A DNA stretch of 45,416 bases from Candidatus Woesearchaeota archaeon CG10_big_fil_rev_8_21_14_0_10_33_12 (GCA_002762865.1 PCYE01000012.1:879-46294); one strand, 5' to 3'; shown: positions 1 to 9,452, counted from the first letter of the stretch. The notes: generated by a model from the sequence alone, not told the origin. Translations and numbers: made by a program.

Positions 1-1
1 C

Positions 2-100
2 AATATTGACCTTCTTATACTGTCTGACCTGCAGTTCAGGCAGATGACAAAGTTAGGGGTTTACTCTGGAGAGAAAAAAGTTCTTTGGAAAAGAAAGTGA
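2..100 (+). CDS. C-terminal fragment of an unidentified protein (cut by window start): NIDLLILSDLQFRQMTKLGVYSGEKKVLWKRK*
   Basis: Open frame from the window edge to TGA at 98-100, followed by a T-rich stretch. Confidence 0.4.
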   Translation, partial: NIDLLILSDLQFRQMTKLGVYSGEKKVLWKRK

Positions 101-207
101 TTCCTAAGAAAAAAATTTTCTTTTAAATTTTTATTATAACTACTTTATAGAAATAGTAAAACTTTATATATAGATTAATAAATCATCCCATTGTAAGGTA
201 TAACAAA

Positions 208-627
208 ATGTGGAATTTTTCAAGCAAAGAAAAAATTATCTTTAACTTTTCAATAATCTTAGGTTTATCTTTAGTAATCCTGATATATTTATTACCTGAA
301 ATTTCTGCTGATTGTAAATCTGATTGCAGTAAAACAAGTGATGAAGTTCCAGTATGCCATGCTGACTGTGATGGTGATAATGGCTGTAACTTTGTTGATG
401 AACACACAAAAGAAGTATGCACAGATGTGGGTTCTGTCCTAAATACTTCTGTAGGCAATATTCAATCATATGATGAAGCCAATAAAGTTATATGTTGTAA
501 GGGCTCTCCTTATTCCAATAGAAAGGCGGATGTTGGTATTCCAGGTGCAAAAAATGTTGCTAGAGTTACAAGAATTGTTTTTTGGAGAGGTAAGTTTGTA
601 AAGCTAGTAGTTGATATGTTTAACTAA
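208..627 (+). CDS. Putative membrane-anchored or secreted Cys-rich protein
   Basis: 139-aa ORF; N-terminal hydrophobic segment, then CKSDCSK..CHADCDGDNGC. Confidence 0.6.
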   Translation: MWNFSSKEKIIFNFSIILGLSLVILIYLLPEISADCKSDCSKTSDEVPVCHADCDGDNGCNFVDEHTKEVCTDVGSVLNTSVGNIQSYDEANKVICCKGSPYSNRKADVGIPGAKNVARVTRIVFWRGKFVKLVVDMFN

Positions 628-810
628 AAGAGAAAGGCTAATTTTTATTAATGAATTTTATTGCTTTGGCTTTCAGAAAGCAACTTCAAACAAAACAAAT
701 TGTAAATAAAAAATTTCTATTATATATACTATAAAATAACTATTTAAAAATATAAATGTTTAAATATAGTTATGGATACACTCTTTATAGTAGTATTTGG
801 GGGTTTAATA

Positions 811-1080
811 ATGCAAACTAAAGATATATTTAATGTATTCTTCAGAGAGAAACCTGCAATGATGTTAGTTGAGCTTAAAAATGCAAAAAATGAGATTTAT
901 GCCTCTTCTTTAGCAAAAAATATTGACTGCACTTATTCCCATGTTGTTAAAATACTTCAGGAAATGCAGAAAGCTGGCTTAGTAATCTTTGATAAGCAGG
1001 GAAGACTAAAGCTCTTAACATTAACAAAAAAGGGGACTGAAGTTGCAGAGCATATAGAAAGAATAAAAAACCTTTTGTAA
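811..1080 (+). CDS. Small winged-helix (MarR-like) transcriptional regulator
   Basis: wHTH-like sequence ASSLAKNIDCTYSHVVKILQEMQKAGLV; ATG at 811 preferred over 772 because a TATA-like TTTAAATATA lies at about 757-766. Confidence 0.7.
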   Translation: MQTKDIFNVFFREKPAMMLVELKNAKNEIYASSLAKNIDCTYSHVVKILQEMQKAGLVIFDKQGRLKLLTLTKKGTEVAEHIERIKNLL

Positions 1081-1155
1081 TTCTTTTTTAGAAAAATTTA
1101 AATATTAGTTATAATATATTTTATAATACTATTAAAAAACTATTTTTAGTATAAA

Positions 1156-2073
1156 ATGTTTGTTATAAAAAAAGAAAAAAACCAGATATTGTCATTGCCT
1201 GTAAAAGAGATAACAGCAAAAGAGGCAAAAAACTTCAGTTCTGACCTAGCACTGAAAATTCTTAAGCTATTAATAAAAAAGCCAATGTACCCAATAGAGC
1301 TTGCAAAAGAGCTTAAGGTTCATGAGCAGAAGATATATTATCACATAAGGAACCTTGAGAAATCAGGGATAATAAAAATTAACAAAAAAGAAATAAAGCA
1401 GGGAGCTGTTGCAAAGTATTACTATTTAGACAAACCGGCTTTTGTAATAAGATTAAAAGAATTTGAAGAAACACAGAAAATAATTCCAAAAAGCAGTTCA
1501 AAATTCTTAGAGCCTTTTATAAAAAATGGAGAACTTGACGCAATGATAATAGTTGGCTCTCCTGACCCCCACGGACCTGAAAAAGCCAGGTCAAGGGACG
1601 GCTATTATGGAATTGACCTTGCATTATTCTTAGGAACATTCCTCAACTATGTTCCAGACCTAAATGTAAGGCTTGACACAGAAGTAAGGCAGGAAGAGCT
1701 TAAAAACAACCTCATACTTTTAGGCGGTCCTGTGGTAAACAACATAACCAAAAAGGTTAATGAAAAAATGCCAATATTCTTTGATAAGAACAATCATTGG
1801 GCTATAAAATCAAATATATCCAAGAATGTTTACCCAACAGATGAAACAGGGCTTATAGCCAGCTTCAAGAACCCGTTTAATAAAGAAAAAAGTATACTTC
1901 TTGTTGCTGGAAAAAGGTATTCAGGAACAAGGGCTGCAATAATAGCCTTCCTGAAATATTTCAAAGAAGTATCAAAGGGCAATATCCACAACAACAAAAT
2001 AAAGGCAAGAGTTGTTGAAGGCGTAGATCTTAATTCTGATGGAATCATTGATGATGTTGAATTTAGGGAGTAA
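1156..2073 (+). CDS. ArsR-like winged-helix protein with C-terminal S-layer-like domain
   Basis: N-terminal wHTH (LLIKKPMYPIELAKELKVHEQKIYYHIRNLEKSGII); C-terminal IIVGSPDPHGPEKARSRDGYY.. LLGGPVVN.. LLVAGKRYSGTRAAI. Confidence 0.7.
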   Translation: MFVIKKEKNQILSLPVKEITAKEAKNFSSDLALKILKLLIKKPMYPIELAKELKVHEQKIYYHIRNLEKSGIIKINKKEIKQGAVAKYYYLDKPAFVIRLKEFEETQKIIPKSSSKFLEPFIKNGELDAMIIVGSPDPHGPEKARSRDGYYGIDLALFLGTFLNYVPDLNVRLDTEVRQEELKNNLILLGGPVVNNITKKVNEKMPIFFDKNNHWAIKSNISKNVYPTDETGLIASFKNPFNKEKSILLVAGKRYSGTRAAIIAFLKYFKEVSKGNIHNNKIKARVVEGVDLNSDGIIDDVEFRE

Positions 2074-3499
2074 TATTAACAATCTCTTGCTGAAACTTAG
2101 CAAAACTATTTTCTGCTTCTTTAATAAACTCCTGTTCTCTTTCTGTAGGTATTACTGCTCCTGCTGCGCTTAAATGACCGCCTGCCTCACCATCAACCTT
2201 CTCAGCAATATTTGAGATGATTTTAAACAAGTCAGCATCTGCCTTTCGGTCAGATATTCTCAGGCTTACTTTTGTCTTTCCATTTAACAATCGGGCCATT
2301 GACATTACAAGCGTAATTTTATCAAAACCATTTGAAGATGAAATAATTGAGGCAAGAGTTCCGATCATTGTTGCCATTACATTATCCTTAGCATTTATTA
2401 TAAGCATACCTTTTTTCTTAATTATATCTTCAGAATCCTCATTCTCTTCATACCATTTCATTGTCTTAACAATCTCCCTTTTATACTTTGAGAGATTAGT
2501 TATTGCTTTTTTCTTTATTTTTTCATCATTTAAGCATGCCCCTATTCCTAGAGACGCCTTGTTAAGCCTTCCGCAGGCATTCAACAGTGTGGAAAACTCT
2601 TTTGCATCCCTTAGAGGAGATTCCTTTTCTTCGTCACGCAGAATATAGACCTGACCAAAAATATCCTCTGGCTTTTCTTCATCAAGCCTTTTCATTATAA
2701 TGCCAGCAGATAGCTTTTTAATTTCATCCCCTGTAAGATTAACAAGCTTTTTCCACTCATTTCCCTGTTTTGGGTTTATGTCCAACTGCTGCAAAAACTG
2801 TATTGCATTGCTTTCAGAGCCGGTTACACCTGGTATGTAAACATCTGTGCTGTACTGCAATAGCCTGTATAGCGGTTTTGTCTGTGCTCCAAAAACCTTT
2901 AATCCCCTAATCACTTTTATTTTTCCTTTTGTCTTGGCAGTTTCAAGAATTTCATTATTAAGCCTTGAAAAACCATTATTTTCCTGTACATCACCTATTG
3001 CACCAATGATAGCAATATGAGCCATATCTTCATTTTTCCTGTTAAGGTATTTTGCAAAGAAATAAACAACACCTGCTCCTGAAACCTCCTTTGTTCCGTC
3101 AATTCCAAAAAGATGTGGATTAACATGGACTATATTATTGCCAATATCAGCATCCTCTGGATCGTGGTGGTCAAGAATAAAAACCTCCTTGCCTGCAAGC
3201 AAACTCTTTATGTCATTTAGCTTTCCAGAGCCAATATCAGTAAAGAAAAAACAGCTGTAATTCTCCTTTGATATTTCTGATATAACCTTGCTGTTCAACT
3301 GCTGGACAATAGAAACAGAGTATTTTCTGTTCTCAAGATTCAATGCATTAATCAGTATAGAGCAGGCGCTGATGCCATCAGAATCAAGGTGGGATATAAT
3401 CCTTATCTTCTCTTTTTTATCTAATTTTTTAAATCTTTCAGCTGCCTGCTTTACAGATTCTTTAAATTTTTTATAGTTATCCAATTTTATCCCAATCAT
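2063..3499 (-). CDS. DHH-family phosphoesterase (archaeal RecJ-like)
   Basis: ISHLDSDGISA, LDHHDPED and DHHA1 GGHLSAAGA motifs. Confidence 0.88.
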   Translation of the reverse strand: MIGIKLDNYKKFKESVKQAAERFKKLDKKEKIRIISHLDSDGISACSILINALNLENRKYSVSIVQQLNSKVISEISKENYSCFFFTDIGSGKLNDIKSLLAGKEVFILDHHDPEDADIGNNIVHVNPHLFGIDGTKEVSGAGVVYFFAKYLNRKNEDMAHIAIIGAIGDVQENNGFSRLNNEILETAKTKGKIKVIRGLKVFGAQTKPLYRLLQYSTDVYIPGVTGSESNAIQFLQQLDINPKQGNEWKKLVNLTGDEIKKLSAGIIMKRLDEEKPEDIFGQVYILRDEEKESPLRDAKEFSTLLNACGRLNKASLGIGACLNDEKIKKKAITNLSKYKREIVKTMKWYEENEDSEDIIKKKGMLIINAKDNVMATMIGTLASIISSSNGFDKITLVMSMARLLNGKTKVSLRISDRKADADLFKIISNIAEKVDGEAGGHLSAAGAVIPTEREQEFIKEAENSFAKFQQEIVNITP

Positions 3500-3951
3500 T
3501 CTATAAGAAGCCTTATCTTATCCTGATCATATTTCCAGTCCTTTTCAAGCTTCTTTGTTTTCTTGTAATATTTGACTAATTTTCTGATTTTTGATTCAGT
3601 TAGCTCTAATCCCCTTTTTGCAGGCATATCATGCTTGTTTGATTCCAGATGTTTTCTTAATGTAATGCTTCTTTTTATTAAAGCCATTAAATCTTCTGGT
3701 ATTTTTGACAAAAGATTTTTTTCTTTTAGTATTGCTGTTATGCTCTTTCCACTGATCTGTTTTATATTAGGTATTCCATAGACATCTCTTAAGAATAAGC
3801 CAATCTGGCTTGAGGTCTTTCCCTCTTTTGCCATCTTTGCTATTAATAGCTCTATCTCATTGGACTTGTATCTTATCCAGCTCAGCTTTGTTGCTTTTGA
3901 TGGCTTTGTTGAGCTAGCTTTTCCCTTTCTTCCTGAATACATTCTTGCCAT
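3496..3951 (-). CDS. rps15: 30S ribosomal protein S15 (archaeal/eukaryotic S13-S15 type)
   Basis: MARMYSGRKGKASSTKP.. and IGLFLRDVYGIPNIKQISGKSI; overlaps the DHH gene start by 4 nt. Confidence 0.95.
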   Translation of the reverse strand: MARMYSGRKGKASSTKPSKATKLSWIRYKSNEIELLIAKMAKEGKTSSQIGLFLRDVYGIPNIKQISGKSITAILKEKNLLSKIPEDLMALIKRSITLRKHLESNKHDMPAKRGLELTESKIRKLVKYYKKTKKLEKDWKYDQDKIRLLIE

Positions 3952-3966
3952 TTTATTTTCTCCTAA

Positions 3967-4020
3967 GAGACCAAGAAAAAGAATCTTGTCTCCAGTATAA
4001 CCCAGCCTTGACCGGATTAT
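3967..4020 (-). promoter_or_regulatory. Structured 5' leader of rps15 (two hairpins)
   Basis: GAUAAUCC-loop-GGGUUAU and GAGACAAGA..UCUUGGUCUC upstream of SD AGGAG; TATA-like TTTAAATAAG at about 4047-4058. Confidence 0.45.
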
Positions 4021-4108
4021 CTCTTGATATGAAAAAGAAAACAGGGCTTATTTAAAAAGCTTTCGGGGAATAGCCAGATTAATTAAACCTATTTATAATA
4101 ATAAATTA

Positions 4109-4972
4109 CTAATCAAACAAGGTTTCTGCAACAAATTCAGGACAATCAGACAAATAATGCTCTATTACTGAACCTGTGTGATGATTTATAAAAATAGGGT
4201 TCAATCTTTTTTCAAGGTTTTTCAAGGTTTTTCCAGAAGCAAGATCTTCATCAAAAAACAATACATTCTTTCCCTTATAATCTGAAAGATGCTCCATGTC
4301 TGAGTCTGATATTATTGGATTATTATCATTTCTTTTAAAATGAGAGAATCTAACAAAATATATGTCTGAACCAAGCATATTAGACAATAGTGTCGCAGAG
4401 ATTATTGAGCCATGTGCAGTGCCAACAATCAAATCAATCTTTGATTTTTTGTTAATCTTATCTGCTAAACATATAATTCTTTTTGGATGAGATGCCATCC
4501 ATGTGTATTTATCTTTTTTTGATGTATAGATAAAACCACGCAACTCCTCTGGAATCTTGTTCTTGAAATCTTTCAAACATTCAATTGATCCATCTTTCAA
4601 TGCATAAATGTCTTTTACTAATGATATAGCTTTAATATACAAATCCTGCGAGTTTTTTATTGTATTATGTGTATATTTAAGAGCAATTTTTTGTGAAAAT
4701 TCCACATATTTTTTTGAGTCTAATCTAAGGCCATTTTCTAAAGCAATCTTGTAGTTAAGAATAACATTCACTAATGCAGGAGTCTTGAAGTATATGTTGT
4801 TGCCTTCAGCAAAAATTTTAATCCAGTTTTTAGGATTTTCATGTGATTTTTCAAAATTCAAAATTCTCTTAAGTGATTTTTCAATTTCTGAAAACAAATT
4901 AATATATCTCTCTTGAAATTCCATTTCAGAAGAGGGTTCGTAGTAGTCCATAGAGATATATTTATCAATCAT
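4109..4972 (-). CDS. Phosphoribosyltransferase-fold protein
   Basis: KIDLIVGTAHGSIISATLLSNML and NVLFFDEDLASGKTLKN (PRPP-loop-like). Track start 5026 lies inside the tRNA; ATG 4972 is preferred. Confidence 0.65.
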   Translation of the reverse strand: MIDKYISMDYYEPSSEMEFQERYINLFSEIEKSLKRILNFEKSHENPKNWIKIFAEGNNIYFKTPALVNVILNYKIALENGLRLDSKKYVEFSQKIALKYTHNTIKNSQDLYIKAISLVKDIYALKDGSIECLKDFKNKIPEELRGFIYTSKKDKYTWMASHPKRIICLADKINKKSKIDLIVGTAHGSIISATLLSNMLGSDIYFVRFSHFKRNDNNPIISDSDMEHLSDYKGKNVLFFDEDLASGKTLKNLEKRLNPIFINHHTGSVIEHYLSDCPEFVAETLFD

Positions 4973-4994
4973 GTTTGAAAATCCTTTAAAAATA

Positions 4995-5115
4995 TAGCCC
5001 TGCGCGGATTCGAACCGCGGTCTCAAGCTCCAAAGGCTTGAATGATTGGTCTAAAATCGCAGATTAACCTTTTTGAAAATCTGTGATTTTCAATTGGCCA
5101 CTACACCACAGGGCT
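4995..5115 (-). tRNA. tRNA-Gln(TTG) with 48-nt D-loop insertion (putative non-canonical intron, 5045..5092)
   Basis: Acceptor AGCCCTG/CAGGGCT, anticodon stem CAAGC-CTTTGGA-GCTTG (anticodon TTG), T arm GCGGTTCGAATCCGC; removing 48 nt leaves a normal 73-nt tRNA. Confidence 0.88.
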
Positions 5116-5194
5116 GCAATGCAAAAGAACTGTATTTTGTTTATAAAACTTTTTATTCGAAAGCTTTAAATGAATTATCATTTTATTCCTTTTC

Positions 5195-6424
5195 ATGCAG
5201 CCATTATGCCTTAAATGCAAGGGAAGAGGCTTTTGCGGAAGAACCTTTTGCCCGATTTACGCAAAAAGCCAGGCAATCTTCAAGGTTGAAAAAATGCTTG
5301 ATAAGAGTGATTTTTCTAGCTCAAGCCCTGCCCCGTTTGTCGGCTATTATGGCTATCCAAATGTAAATGTTGGTATACTGAGCCCTGCAAAAATTGAAAA
5401 AAAAGCAGAGCTTTATGACGCTCCAAGATATTGGGCAGATCATAATTTTAAGATACCAGAAATAGTTGATTTAAGGTCCTCTTTAATAAACTCAAGATTC
5501 AAGATAGAGGTAAAAAAACAAAATAAGTTTTTGGAGATAAGCAAAGAGGTTGGAATGGCATCAAAGCCAGTTGATGTTGAACTGTCATTAGATGAAAAGC
5601 CAAGATTCAAGCTAAAAGTTGATTCATATAATGCACCAATGGGCCCAAATGCAAAGCTGAAAAATGTACAAATAACCTCAAACCCAAAAATATCACATTA
5701 TGTTGAAAAAGTTGTTGATGATATTGATTTAAAAGCAAAGAATGCAATACTTTACTTGCATAAAAAAGAGTTTGATGAAAATTTTCTCACAAAACTGTTG
5801 AGTGTTGGAAATATTGGGCTTAAGAAAAACAGAAAATTAGTTCCTACAAGATGGAGCATAACTGCAACAGATGATATGATTGCAAAAGAGCTTATAGAAA
5901 GTATTAAGGATTACAAGCAGGCAGATTATCTTGCTTTTTTTGGCTCTTATCTTGGGAATTATTATTTAATCTTACTGTTCCCAGAGCCATGGTGTTACGA
6001 ACTTTTTGAGACATATATGCCCAAGACAAGTTGGAATGTTGATGAAAATATAAACTTTATGACAGATTATGAGCCATATCATGGAAGAAAAACATATGCT
6101 GAAAACTGCGTAGGAGGCTATTATGCGGCAAGGCTTTCAATAGCTGAAAAACTTGAAAAAATGAAAAAACAGTCCTCTGTTTTGGCATTAAGGTTTATCA
6201 CAGGAGAATATGCAGTTCCTTTAGGTGTTTGGGTTGTAAGGGAGGCAGTAAGAAAAACAATGAAGAACAGGCCAATTGAATTTGCCTCAAAAGAACTGAT
6301 GTTAAAATATGCAGGATTATTAATAAAAAAGAAATTCAACTATGACATTAATAATATCCTCAAAAGCAGCATACTTCTCAGGAACATAAAGAATCAGACA
6401 AAGCTTAGTAAATTTCTTAATTAA
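5195..6424 (+). CDS. nreA: Nre-family archaeal DNA repair protein
   Basis: N-terminal CLKCKGRGFCGRTFCPI Zn cluster and SSPAPFVGYYGYPNVNVGILSP; C-terminal PIP-like QTKLSKFL. Confidence 0.85.
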   Translation: MQPLCLKCKGRGFCGRTFCPIYAKSQAIFKVEKMLDKSDFSSSSPAPFVGYYGYPNVNVGILSPAKIEKKAELYDAPRYWADHNFKIPEIVDLRSSLINSRFKIEVKKQNKFLEISKEVGMASKPVDVELSLDEKPRFKLKVDSYNAPMGPNAKLKNVQITSNPKISHYVEKVVDDIDLKAKNAILYLHKKEFDENFLTKLLSVGNIGLKKNRKLVPTRWSITATDDMIAKELIESIKDYKQADYLAFFGSYLGNYYLILLFPEPWCYELFETYMPKTSWNVDENINFMTDYEPYHGRKTYAENCVGGYYAARLSIAEKLEKMKKQSSVLALRFITGEYAVPLGVWVVREAVRKTMKNRPIEFASKELMLKYAGLLIKKKFNYDINNILKSSILLRNIKNQTKLSKFLN

Positions 6425-6427
6425 GAT

Positions 6428-6518
6428 TGTTGATTATCAACAGATATTAATAAATATGTCTTATTTGTTGATTATAAACAAAAAGGGTTAAATAATTGTT
6501 AAATATTGATTATCAACA
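6428..6518 (+). repeat. Three iteron-like palindromes TGTTGATTATCAACA at 6428, 6466 and 6504 (38-bp period)
   Basis: TGTTGATTATCAACA, TGTTGATTATAAACA, TATTGATTATCAACA; spacers differ. Confidence 0.8.
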
Positions 6519-6557
6519 AAAGCTTTAACAATAAAAGTTTATAGTAATTAACAAGAA

Positions 6558-9086
6558 CTAGTTAATTTTCTTCTTAAAAGATTCCAACTCATCCATGAAT
6601 CTCTTTACTGTTTTCACAAGATGCTCTGGCTGTGTTTTTAATACTTCAGCTGTTTTTGCCAGAATATCCCCATGAAATTTTTCTGTTGATTTCAGCTCAA
6701 AATCCTGTTTGGAGATTCGCTTTTCTTTTTTTAATGCCTTTTTTGCCTTTTTCCATTTAATGAATAATTCTTCTGCCCTTGCAGGAATTTGTGCTTCATT
6801 AACATTTAAAATTTTTGAGAGCTCATCTAAAATCCCCTTCTTTTTATCAATTTCATGCTTAGCTCTCTCCCCTGCAACAAACTCTATCCTCACAACACCA
6901 TCCTGGATTTTTGTTGACTTTAATATTCTTATTTTTCCTACCTCTGAGGTGTTTTTAAGGTGCGTTCCGCCGCAGGCCTCAACATCCAAACCTTTGATTT
7001 CAATAATCCTTATCTCTTTTCCAGGAACAGCACCGCCCTGGTAAATGCCCATTCCATATTTTTTTTCAGCCTCATTTCTTGGCATAAAAATTGAATTAAT
7101 CTGAATTTTATCCTTAACTATTTTATTGGCAAGGTTCTCAATTTTTTCAATCTCGTCATTTGTAATGCTCTGATAATGAGTAATGTCAAGATGAGCTTTT
7201 TCAACAGTTTTTTTTGCACCTGCCTGGTTTATATGGGGTCCTAAGATTTTTCTTGCAGCTGCATTTATTATATGTGTTGCAGTATGGTGATGAGTCAACT
7301 GCAATCTTCTGCCAATGTCGATTATCCCCTCGATATCATCCCTTTCCCTGAATTTAGGCTTTTCAGATAGAGTATGAACAATTACATTTCCCTGCTTGAA
7401 AACATTAATTACATCCTGATTATTTAGTTTTCCATTGTCATGATCCTGGCCCCCGGAGCTGGGATAAAATACTGTCTTATCCAAAACAATGTTATTGCCA
7501 ATAATTTTCAGAACCTTTGCCTTAAACTTATCTTTATGGCAATCGTCAAAATAAAGCGCCTTTGTCTCAGGAATATTTTTTAGGTTAAGATTTTCCTTTT
7601 TTTCAGCAATCTCTTTTTTCTCTTCACTATGAAGCTCTGAAACAAGTGAATAGAAATTCTTTGGAACATCAACTGCCTTTCCAAGCTTCAGGGCTTCCTT
7701 GCTGATGATTTCGGGGTCAATGCCATGACTATCATATAACTCCAAAAGTTTTTTTTCTGTTATTTCCTTTCTGATTAGGTTCTGGATTATCTGTCTTGAC
7801 TTCTGCTTTGTATTTTCATATTTTTCCTTTTCAACATCAAGTATTTTTTCAACTGCATCAAGGTTCTTGCTTAACTCTGGAAATTCACCTTTTAGTTCCT
7901 CTGCATGCCACCTGCAGACAGCTGGCAGGCTAATATCCCAGTTGTATTTGTCAATAAATGAAAATGAGCGTCTTGCAAGCATCCTCAGATTATAACATCC
8001 TCCCATATTAGATGGCAGTGCACCATCGCTTAATGCAATAAGCAAGCCTCGTGCATGCTCTGCAATTGAGTAAAGGGCTGCCATTGGCAATATGGCTTTT
8101 TTTAATTCATCTACACTTATCCCAACTTTACCGGCAACATCTTTCCATGCCTTGTCAATATCATCAACCTCATCAATATTAAGGAATCCTGCATAAGGAA
8201 CATATTTTTTCATAATCTCTTTATCATATGTTATGCCTGTTTTTTCTATGAGTTTTTTTACAACAGATGGGAATGATGCATCATAAATTGTTGGAGTGCC
8301 CTGGCTGAACCATGCGCACCTTTCCATTCCCATCCCCATATCAAGCACTTTTAATGAAAGCTCTTTTGGCTCGGTTTCTGTCTGCTCATACATCATGTAA
8401 ACCTGGTTTCCTATTTCCACTCCCCGGGAAAAGAATTCCATGCATGGCCCAAAATTGCCTCCTCCTGCCCATGCATCTTCATGAAAGGTAATCTCTGAAT
8501 CAGGGATTCCCAAACCATTGTTAAGCCATTTTTTTATATGCCTGAAAACCTTGTTCTGGTCCCATTTATCAGGTGAGACAAACATATGCTGGCCAATCAT
8601 GTTAAAGCAGGTCATGTGGCTGCCTGTTATTCCAACATTATCAATATCTCCAAACCGTAAGCAGAATTGAGGCACTACCAAAGGATTTGCAGGTGGTTCA
8701 ACCTCTCCACTAACAACATATGGCTGGAAATCAGCAATGCTTGCTATTACAAAATCCATGTCAGAGCGCCATCTTGCAACAATAGGATAGCGTTTTATTG
8801 GTGTGTAGCCTAACTCCCTGAACATCTTTGAGAATTTTTGCCATACTTCAATATAACCTAGCTTTTCCTTGCAGGGATTATCCTCAAAAAACCTAAATCC
8901 GCCTGAGCAGGCAGTATCACCGCAAAAATCCCTGTTTTTATTTGTGGTCCAGAAATACTTTCCGCACTTTGTACATTTCTTCCTGGCAAATCCATCTTTC
9001 TTCAAAACATCTGTTGCATAATATTTGTCAGGGTTTTTGCCTGCCTCTTTCCTAAACCATTTTTTTGCTTCTTTGTCTGATAGCAT
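6558..9086 (-). CDS. alaS: Alanyl-tRNA synthetase
   Basis: Archaeal AlaRS N-terminus with CTKCGKYFW; VFYPSSGGQ, HTATHI and DVEACGGTH motifs. Confidence 0.96.
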   Translation of the reverse strand: MLSDKEAKKWFRKEAGKNPDKYYATDVLKKDGFARKKCTKCGKYFWTTNKNRDFCGDTACSGGFRFFEDNPCKEKLGYIEVWQKFSKMFRELGYTPIKRYPIVARWRSDMDFVIASIADFQPYVVSGEVEPPANPLVVPQFCLRFGDIDNVGITGSHMTCFNMIGQHMFVSPDKWDQNKVFRHIKKWLNNGLGIPDSEITFHEDAWAGGGNFGPCMEFFSRGVEIGNQVYMMYEQTETEPKELSLKVLDMGMGMERCAWFSQGTPTIYDASFPSVVKKLIEKTGITYDKEIMKKYVPYAGFLNIDEVDDIDKAWKDVAGKVGISVDELKKAILPMAALYSIAEHARGLLIALSDGALPSNMGGCYNLRMLARRSFSFIDKYNWDISLPAVCRWHAEELKGEFPELSKNLDAVEKILDVEKEKYENTKQKSRQIIQNLIRKEITEKKLLELYDSHGIDPEIISKEALKLGKAVDVPKNFYSLVSELHSEEKKEIAEKKENLNLKNIPETKALYFDDCHKDKFKAKVLKIIGNNIVLDKTVFYPSSGGQDHDNGKLNNQDVINVFKQGNVIVHTLSEKPKFRERDDIEGIIDIGRRLQLTHHHTATHIINAAARKILGPHINQAGAKKTVEKAHLDITHYQSITNDEIEKIENLANKIVKDKIQINSIFMPRNEAEKKYGMGIYQGGAVPGKEIRIIEIKGLDVEACGGTHLKNTSEVGKIRILKSTKIQDGVVRIEFVAGERAKHEIDKKKGILDELSKILNVNEAQIPARAEELFIKWKKAKKALKKEKRISKQDFELKSTEKFHGDILAKTAEVLKTQPEHLVKTVKRFMDELESFKKKIN

Positions 9087-9209
9087 ATTAGACTTATTTT
9101 TTAGCTATTATTTAAATTTTCTTATATTAAAGCATTATATAAGAATAAAAAGAATAAAAGTATATTACATTGCATCAACTATATAACTCAGATTAGTGTA
9201 AATAGCAAA

Positions 9210-9341
9210 CTAAGAGATCCTTGCATGATTTGAGCTGCACCCAAGGCAGTAAGTATGAACAACATTGTCATTGCCAAAATGCAGCCTACAATCTTCTGCA
9301 GAAAGTATAAGCTTTCCGCACGACTCACATTTATCGTACAT
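9210..9341 (-). CDS. Small zinc-binding protein, 43 aa (not in ORF track)
   Basis: MYDKCESCGKLILSAEDCRLHFGNDNVVHTYCLGCSSNHARIS*: CxxC...H...CxxC. Confidence 0.7.
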   Translation of the reverse strand: MYDKCESCGKLILSAEDCRLHFGNDNVVHTYCLGCSSNHARIS

Positions 9342-9452
9342 AAACTACCCTATATTGGCATTGGTTTCCAAGCTTATAAATGTTTTCTTTTTAAAAGCCG
9401 ATAAACAAAAACAAAAGAAAACTTTATTAATTAGACATATTAATAAAATTTC

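Noticed and set aside
183-458. Antisense ORFs opposite the Cys-rich secreted protein
   Set aside because: The + strand ORF has a TM segment and Cys patterning; antisense frames lack any support.
4995-5115. Split tRNA-Gln halves
   Set aside because: Both parts are contiguous in order on one strand; a D-loop insertion explains it.
5073-5366. 97-aa + strand ORF overlapping the tRNA-Gln and the nreA start
   Set aside because: Out of frame with nreA and overlaps the tRNA; spurious.
6428-6518. Possible mini-CRISPR array from the 38-bp periodicity
   Set aside because: Repeats are only 15 bp, imperfect and just three in number; no cas genes in the window.
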